64,000 nt of DNA from CAZEHS01 sp964424355 (GTDB lineage: Bacteria; Bacillota; Clostridia; Peptostreptococcales; Acidaminobacteraceae). The translations under genes and the position numbers were made by a program. Below, one piece after another: positions 59,305 to 64,000 of the stretch; position 1 is the first letter of the stretch, and each line of letters starts with the position of its first letter. The notes under the pieces are model-generated. The model saw only the letters and a list, made by a program, of their open reading frames with translations, was not told where the DNA came from and searched no databases. The DNA is taken from contig CAYRIO010000001.1 in the NCBI GenBank assembly GCA_964424355.1, forward strand, positions 310,001 to 374,000, written 5' to 3'.

Positions 59305-60442
59305 CGGCAGACGCGTATTATTGATGCAGGGCAACGAAGCCGTCGTCGAAGGGGCACTGGCCGCAGGGATGCGTTTCTATGCAGGCTATCCCATCACCCC
59401 CTCAACAGAAATAGCAGAGCTTTCCGCCGAAAAACTGCCTTATGTAGGCGGGTCATTTATCCAGATGGAAGATGAGATTGCCGGCATTGCAGCGGCCATT
59501 GGCGGCTCACTTACCGGCGCTAAATCCATGACGGCCACCAGCGGACCGGGATTTTCCCTGAAGTTGGAGAACATCGGTTACGCTGCCATCACAGAGATTC
59601 CACTCGTCATTGTGAACGTCCAGCGGGGTGGGCCCAGCACCGGACTCCCCACATCACCGGCCCAGGGCGATGTGATGCAGGCCAGGTGGGGAACTCACGG
59701 AGACCATCCGGTCATCGCCCTGACGCCCTCATCAGTGAACGAGACCTATCATCTGACAATCCGGGCCTTCAACCTGGCCGAAAAATATCGGATGCCTGTC
59801 ATCCTGCTGACCGATGAGGTCATCGGCCACATGCGGGAAAAAATCGAAATTCCCGAAGCCCATGAGCTTGAAATAGTCAACCGGATCAAACCCTCCGAAA
59901 AGCCTGAGGATTATAAAGCCTACGCCGTTATCGGGGATGAACTGGTTCCGCGAATGGCCGGATTCGGTGATGGCTACCGGTATCATGTAACCGGCCTCTT
60001 TCATGATGAAACCGGGTTTCCAAGCAACAGCCCCCAAAATGCTGATCGGATGCTGCGCAGGATCATGAATAAGATTACCGACAACCTCGACGATATCCTG
60101 GATTATGATGAATATCTCACCGAAGATGCGGAATATATCATCCTTTCCTATGGCAGCACCGCCCGAACCGCCAGAAGCGCCGTGAACAAACTCCGAGAGG
60201 AAGGGTACAGGGTTGGCCTTTTCAGACCGATCACCATCTGGCCGTTTCCGGAAGAAAGGGTTCATGCCCTGGCTGCCGGGCTTAAAGGCATCCTTGTGGC
60301 TGAAATGAATTTGGGGCAGCTGGTGCTGGAGGTTCAGCGGGTTGTGAACGGTCAAACGCCGGTGATACACATCGGCCGTGCCAACGGGGATGTCCTGACA
60401 CCCCTTGAACTGGTGGCTAAAGTGAAGGAGGTGTTGGGATGA
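59297..60442 (+). CDS. korA: 2-oxoacid:ferredoxin oxidoreductase, alpha subunit
   Basis: 381 residues: LMQGNEAVVEGALAAGMRFYAGYPITPSTEIAE (family hallmark), MEDEIAGIAAAIGGSLTGAKSMTATSGPGFSLKLENIGYAAITEIPLVIVNVQRGGPSTGLPT, and a C-terminal domain with AEYIILSYGSTARTARSAV. The GPSTG loop fits 2-oxoglutarate or branched 2-oxoacid enzymes. The substrate (2-oxoglutarate versus amino-acid-derived acids) is not certain. It overlaps korB by four bases. Confidence 0.92.
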   Translation: MSNGRRVLLMQGNEAVVEGALAAGMRFYAGYPITPSTEIAELSAEKLPYVGGSFIQMEDEIAGIAAAIGGSLTGAKSMTATSGPGFSLKLENIGYAAITEIPLVIVNVQRGGPSTGLPTSPAQGDVMQARWGTHGDHPVIALTPSSVNETYHLTIRAFNLAEKYRMPVILLTDEVIGHMREKIEIPEAHELEIVNRIKPSEKPEDYKAYAVIGDELVPRMAGFGDGYRYHVTGLFHDETGFPSNSPQNADRMLRRIMNKITDNLDDILDYDEYLTEDAEYIILSYGSTARTARSAVNKLREEGYRVGLFRPITIWPFPEERVHALAAGLKGILVAEMNLGQLVLEVQRVVNGQTPVIHIGRANGDVLTPLELVAKVKEVLG

Positions 60443-61290
60443 GCAGTGAGCTGATCGGGAAGTATTTCCGAATGAACAAGCTCCCGCATATCTGGTGTCC
60501 GGGCTGCGGACACGGCATCGTCACCCAGGCACTGGTACGGGCCATCGACAACCTGGGACTGGATAAGGACAAGGTCTGCATTGTTTCCGGAATCGGCTGC
60601 TCCTCCCGAGCGCCAGGCTATTTGGATTTCAACACGCTGCACACAACCCACGGCAGGGCCCTTGCTTTTGCCACAGGGATCAAGCTCTCCCGGCCGGAGC
60701 TGGAAGTCATTGTCGTCAGCGGCGATGGCGACTGTTCAGCCATCGGCGGGAATCACCTGATCCATGCCGCCAGGCGGAATATCAACATCACCACCGTCGT
60801 CTATAACAACAACATCTACGGCATGACCGGGGGACAGTACTCCCCAACAACCCCCACCCATGAATACGGCACGACCGCCCCCCACGGCAATATCGACAAA
60901 CCCTTCGATATCGCACAACTGGCCGGGGGAGCAGGGGCTACCTACACGGCTCGCAGCACCGTCTATCATGCCAATCAGATGACCCGCCACATACAAACCG
61001 CCATCGCCCATAAGGGGTTCAGTCTGGTGGAGGTTGTCAGCACCTGTCCAACCTACTATGGCCGTAAGAATAAGAAAGGCTCCCCTGTAGACATGCTGAT
61101 GTGGCTAAAAGATCACTATGTCGACATCAAAGCGGCCCAGAAGATGACCCCGGAACAGCTTGCCGGAAAATTCCTGATGGGGGAGTTCAAAAATATCCTG
61201 GCTCCGGAATACACTGAAGAGTACGGAAAAATCATCAAACACTGTCAGCCGGATTATGGTTATGAGGACGGAGGATGCGATGGCACTTAA
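60439..61290 (+). CDS. korB: 2-oxoacid:ferredoxin oxidoreductase, beta (TPP-binding) subunit
   Basis: 283 residues: HIWCPGCGHGIVTQALVRAI with the CxxC near the cluster, GIGCSSRAPGYLDFNTLHTTHGRALAFATGIKL, the TPP motif VVSGDGDCSAIGGNHLIHAARRNINITTVVYNNNIYGMTGGQYSPTTP. It binds TPP and forms the active site with korA. It overlaps both neighbours. Confidence 0.93.
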   Translation: MSSELIGKYFRMNKLPHIWCPGCGHGIVTQALVRAIDNLGLDKDKVCIVSGIGCSSRAPGYLDFNTLHTTHGRALAFATGIKLSRPELEVIVVSGDGDCSAIGGNHLIHAARRNINITTVVYNNNIYGMTGGQYSPTTPTHEYGTTAPHGNIDKPFDIAQLAGGAGATYTARSTVYHANQMTRHIQTAIAHKGFSLVEVVSTCPTYYGRKNKKGSPVDMLMWLKDHYVDIKAAQKMTPEQLAGKFLMGEFKNILAPEYTEEYGKIIKHCQPDYGYEDGGCDGT

Positions 61291-61822
61291 AACAGAAATC
61301 CGATTGACCGGTTCCGGCGGCCAGGGGCTGATCCTTGCAGGGATCATTCTGGCAGAAGCGGCAATCACCGATGGGCTGAACGCCATTCAGACCCAGAGCT
61401 ATGGCCCGGAAGCCCGGGGCGGCGCCAGTAAATCAGAAGTCATCATCAGCGATGAAGAGATAGATTTTCCAAAGGTCGGCCAGGCGGACATTATTCTTGC
61501 CCTGACCCAGGCTGCGGCAGATACCTATCTGAGCACCGTGAAAGCATCCGGCACGGCGATCGTCGATGCCTCGGTCAACATCCCGGAAAATTTCACCGCG
61601 GCCAGGATTTTGCATGTTCCAATCATCGATACGGCAAAATCCGTGCTGGGCAAAGTCATCGTATCCAACATTGTCGCACTGGGATTCATTACGGAGCATA
61701 CCGGCCTGGTGACCCACGAAAACGTTGAACGCGCTGTCCTCAGCCGTGTCCCCAAAGGGACAGAGGAATTGAACCGAAACGCGTTGAACGAAGGCTATAA
61801 ATTGGCACAGCAGGTGAAATGA
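61280..61822 (+). CDS. korC: 2-oxoacid:ferredoxin oxidoreductase, gamma subunit
   Basis: 180 residues: EIRLTGSGGQGLILAGIILAEAAITDGLNAIQTQSYGPEARGGASKSEVIISDEEIDFP, the standard gamma domain that binds CoA-side partners. GGAGGATGCG precedes ATG 61280, with an 11-base overlap with korB. It completes a korDABC operon that makes acyl-CoA, CO2 and reduced ferredoxin. Confidence 0.93.
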   Translation: MALKTEIRLTGSGGQGLILAGIILAEAAITDGLNAIQTQSYGPEARGGASKSEVIISDEEIDFPKVGQADIILALTQAAADTYLSTVKASGTAIVDASVNIPENFTAARILHVPIIDTAKSVLGKVIVSNIVALGFITEHTGLVTHENVERAVLSRVPKGTEELNRNALNEGYKLAQQVK

Positions 61823-61884
61823 TGCTGATTTCCAGGAAAAATGACAGTGAAATTTCATTTGTGTCATCATTTATGCAAATATGA

Positions 61885-61923
61885 TATAATGTTCTCAAAC
61901 GCACCCACTGGATTCAGTGGGTG
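61885..61923 (+). promoter_or_regulatory. -10 box and 5'-end hairpin before the RpiR-type regulator gene
   Basis: TATAAT (61885-61890) is followed by a perfect 9-bp inverted repeat CACCCACTG (61902-61910) with CAGTGGGTG (61915-61923) and a GATT loop, at the expected transcription start. It can be an autoregulatory operator or a 5' stabilising stem. The -35 is weak. Confidence 0.5.
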
Positions 61924-61949
61924 TACCCTTTACAGGACAGGTGAGACAC

Positions 61950-62819
61950 ATGAGTGAAGAATACAGGGATCTATTGAACCGCATTCAGAATTATTATCCT
62001 GAAATGAGTAAGGGTCAAAAGCTGATTTCTGACTATATCTTTGATAACTATGACAAGGTCGCGTTCATGACCGCGGCGGCGCTTGGAAAAACCGTGAACG
62101 TCAGCGAATCAACGGTGGTACGTTTTGCAAACGCCTTGGGATATGATGGCTACCCGGTTCTGCAGAAGGCGCTGCAGGAATCCATCAAGACCAAACTCAC
62201 CACCGTTCAGCGGTTCGGGCTTTCGGAGGATATCGCCGGCAACGAGCGGAATCTGCTGCGTAAGGTCATGCATTCCGATATCGACAACATCCGGAAGACC
62301 AGTGATGAACTGGATCCTCTGCTGATGGAACAGGTGGTGCACCGCATACAGACCGGCCGGCGGATCTACATCCTGGGCCTGCGCAGCTCGAAGGTCTTGG
62401 CAGAATATCTGGCCTTTTATCTGAATTTCATCATGGATGATGTCCACGTCATCCCCTCCGGTGCCAGTGACGTTCTGGATAAACTCGTGAAAATCAACCA
62501 CGAGGACGTGCTGATCACCATTTCATTCCCACGGTATTCACGAAAGACCTTCGACGTGGTCCGGTACGCAAAAAATCAGGGAGCAACCCTGATCGGCATC
62601 ACCGACAGCATGATGAGCCCCTTGGCTTCTTTGGTGGATTACACCCTGACCGCCAAATACAACATGACCACCTTCATCGATTCTCTCGTGGCCCCCATGA
62701 GCCTGATCAACGCACTCATCATCGCCCTGAGCCTCAACGAGAAAGAAAAACTGAAACACACCTTCGACCAGTTGGAACACATCTGGGAAGAAAATGAAGT
62801 GTACAGCAAGACAAAATAA
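61950..62819 (+). CDS. MurR/RpiR family transcriptional regulator
   Basis: 289 residues. The N-terminal RpiR helix-turn-helix reads YYPEMSKGQKLISDYIFDNYDKVAFMTAAALGKTVNVSESTVVRFANALGYDGYPVLQKAL. The C-terminal SIS domain (about 120-260) has RIYILGLRSSKVLAEYLAFYLNF and DVLITISFPRYSRKTFDVVRYAKNQGATLIGITDS, for a sugar phosphate ligand. It lies 127 nt after korC with its own -10 box, so co-regulation is uncertain. No sugar-metabolism gene lies beside it. Confidence 0.92.
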   Translation: MSEEYRDLLNRIQNYYPEMSKGQKLISDYIFDNYDKVAFMTAAALGKTVNVSESTVVRFANALGYDGYPVLQKALQESIKTKLTTVQRFGLSEDIAGNERNLLRKVMHSDIDNIRKTSDELDPLLMEQVVHRIQTGRRIYILGLRSSKVLAEYLAFYLNFIMDDVHVIPSGASDVLDKLVKINHEDVLITISFPRYSRKTFDVVRYAKNQGATLIGITDSMMSPLASLVDYTLTAKYNMTTFIDSLVAPMSLINALIIALSLNEKEKLKHTFDQLEHIWEENEVYSKTK

Positions 62820-62839
62820 TTGCAAGAGCGGAGAACACA

Positions 62840-63502
62840 ATGATCCTGACAATCGCAATAGACGGCCCCGCCGGTTCCGGAAAAAGCACGATCGCCAAAA
62901 AAGTGGCGCAGCAGCTTGGAATCACCTATTTGGATACCGGAGCCATGTATCGGGCCATTACGTATAAAATCCTGAAGCAGGATCTGAAAATCGAAGAGAG
63001 TCCTGAGCTGGAAGCATTGCTGGCAGGAACGGTGCTCGATCTTCACGCGGGCAGAATCTGGATGGATGGGGAAGAAGTAACCGTGCCCATTCGAAGCGCG
63101 GCGGTCACCCAGGCTGTTTCTGCGGTTTCCAGCCTGGCCTCTGTCCGGAAGGATCTGGTCCGCAAGCAGCAGGACATCGCAAAAGGAAAGAGCATCGTCA
63201 TGGACGGCCGGGATATCGCCTCAACGGTCCTGCCGGATGCCACCCTGAAAATATATCTGACCGCCACCCCCGAAGAGCGGGGCCGCCGCAGGTGGCTTGA
63301 ACTGTGCGCCAAGGGTGAACCGGCAGTCCTTTCCGACATCATCACCGACATTGTCCGCCGTGACACCCTGGACAGCAGCCGCGCACATTCACCCCTGATA
63401 TGCACCCCTGATGCGTTGGTGCTGGACACCTCCCACATGGGAATCGAGGCGGTTCAAAACTGGATCATTGCGCAGGTAGCCCAAAGGGTCGATGGCCTAT
63501 GA
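62840..63502 (+). CDS. cmk: Cytidylate kinase
   Basis: 220 residues: ILTIAIDGPAGSGKSTIAKKVAQQLGITYLDTGAMYRAITYKIL (P-loop and CMP site), KSIVMDGRDIASTVLPDATLKIYLTATPEERGRRRWLE. It phosphorylates CMP and dCMP. The stop overlaps the next start as ATGA; cmk followed by ispH is a common Clostridia order. Confidence 0.96.
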   Translation: MILTIAIDGPAGSGKSTIAKKVAQQLGITYLDTGAMYRAITYKILKQDLKIEESPELEALLAGTVLDLHAGRIWMDGEEVTVPIRSAAVTQAVSAVSSLASVRKDLVRKQQDIAKGKSIVMDGRDIASTVLPDATLKIYLTATPEERGRRRWLELCAKGEPAVLSDIITDIVRRDTLDSSRAHSPLICTPDALVLDTSHMGIEAVQNWIIAQVAQRVDGL

Positions 63503-64000
63503 AAATCCATGTCGCATCAAACAGCGGATTTTGTTTCGGCGTAAAAAAAGCCGTTGAGACAGCCCTGATGGCCGCCAGGGATTTCAAGGGCCGACGGATC
63601 TACACCTATGGCCCAATCATCCACAATAACCAGGTCACCAATTATCTTGAACAAATGGGGGTGCAGATTGTCAATGACCTGGAGCAGGTCCCTGGCGAAA
63701 TCGTCATCGTACGCTCACACGGCGTTCCCCGTTCTTTTTATGATCAGGCCGCAGGGCTGAAAATCCAGGTCATCGATACCACCTGCCCCTATGTGCGAAA
63801 AGTTCAGCAGCTGGCGATGAAATATCATAATGCCGGATTCCGAGTCGTCATCATGGGAGACGCAGCACATCCTGAAGTGGTCGGCATCAACGGATGGACC
63901 GGTTTTTCCGCTCAGGTGGAAAGCGGTACTGAAAACCTGAACAGCCTCAAAGAGGAGCCCAAGCTTTGCTTCCTTGCTCAGACAACGCTGTCCCTGACAC
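63499..64000 (+). CDS. ispH: 4-hydroxy-3-methylbut-2-enyl diphosphate reductase (partial)
   Basis: The first 167 residues are visible and the frame is open to the end of the window. SNSGFCFGVKKAVETAL contains the first cluster cysteine (Cys12), with YGPIIHNNQVTNYLEQMGV, IVRSHGVPRSFYDQ and DTTCPYVRKVQ containing the second. The enzyme makes IPP and DMAPP in the last MEP step and needs a [4Fe-4S] cluster. Many Clostridia fuse it to ribosomal protein S1, which cannot be judged here. Together with dxs and ispA it gives three MEP-related genes in this window. Confidence 0.95.
   Translation, partial: MKIHVASNSGFCFGVKKAVETALMAARDFKGRRIYTYGPIIHNNQVTNYLEQMGVQIVNDLEQVPGEIVIVRSHGVPRSFYDQAAGLKIQVIDTTCPYVRKVQQLAMKYHNAGFRVVIMGDAAHPEVVGINGWTGFSAQVESGTENLNSLKEEPKLCFLAQTTLSLT

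Noticed and set aside
1..64000. CRISPR arrays, tRNA or rRNA genes, prophage or IS elements
   Set aside because: No regularly spaced repeats, no cloverleaf or rRNA sequence in the gaps, and no transposase or phage gene was found. The xer gene at 45827-46708 looks like the chromosomal type.

Overview
The window looks like chromosomal DNA of an anaerobic Firmicute of class Clostridia. It has moderate G+C and Gram-positive ribosome-binding sites. It carries Spo0A, RNase J, a YlbF-family protein, an Asp23/Gls24 protein, ScpA/ScpB, a CD1247-type zinc protein and a four-subunit ferredoxin-dependent 2-oxoacid oxidoreductase. No lineage below that level can be fixed from the sequence. Nearly all of the window is coding, mostly on the + strand in tight operons. 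I see no rRNA, tRNA, CRISPR array, prophage or classical insertion sequence.

Layout. (1) 1-9.2 kb is a conserved housekeeping string: alaS 3' end, ireB, an aldo/keto reductase-ferredoxin, ruvX, yrzB-like, fur (apparent AUU start), a small GIY-YIG nuclease gene inside a palindromic repeat, rnj, ylbF-like, mltG, trmR, a U32 'peptidase' of the tRNA-hydroxylation type, udk. (2) 9.4-12.2 kb holds two minus-strand exported or membrane proteins: a copper-amine-oxidase-N-domain repeat protein and a membrane-anchored glucosaminidase-like protein. (3) 12.4-27.9 kb is a complete type IV pilus operon: structured leader, pilB, pilT, pilC, pilA, pilM, pilN, pilO, three minor pilins (one of 824 aa) and a 1091-aa exported DUF5057-type protein. 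It is followed by a minus-strand cell-surface protein with X2-type modules, then pilD and a comFB-like gene. (4) 30.8-46.7 kb: pepQ, efp, a CD1247-like gene, asp23, nusB, a TsaD-like paralogue, folD, xseA, xseB, ispA, a DUF212 gene, dxs, tlyA, argR, recN, spo0A, a diguanylate cyclase gene, xer. (5) 46.9-52.2 kb: nucleoside salvage (deoB, punA, pdp), a ferritin-like protein, scpA-scpB. (6) 52.4-57.0 kb, minus strand: amino-acid permease, acyltransferase, speB, speE. (7) 57.1-64 kb: GNAT, mnmM, surE, korDABC, an RpiR regulator, cmk and the start of ispH.

The most unusual signal is a family of dispersed imperfect palindromes with arms like TTGTCTTTGCGAGG...GCAATCTCTCCCTT, at about 366-493, 3097-3497, 9246-9340 and 33051-33161. 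In one copy the loop is expanded to hold a complete GIY-YIG endonuclease gene. One arm of that copy is identical over 35 bp, in inverted orientation, to an arm of the 9.2-kb copy. This suggests a nuclease-linked mobile palindrome, with the three short copies as non-autonomous derivatives, comparable in concept to REP/RAYT systems.

Other points of interest are the pilus operon with its very large tip-type components and candidate riboswitch leader, a diguanylate cyclase gene directly behind spo0A, the absence of nadK and spoIVB from a cluster that usually includes them, and fur with no conventional start codon.
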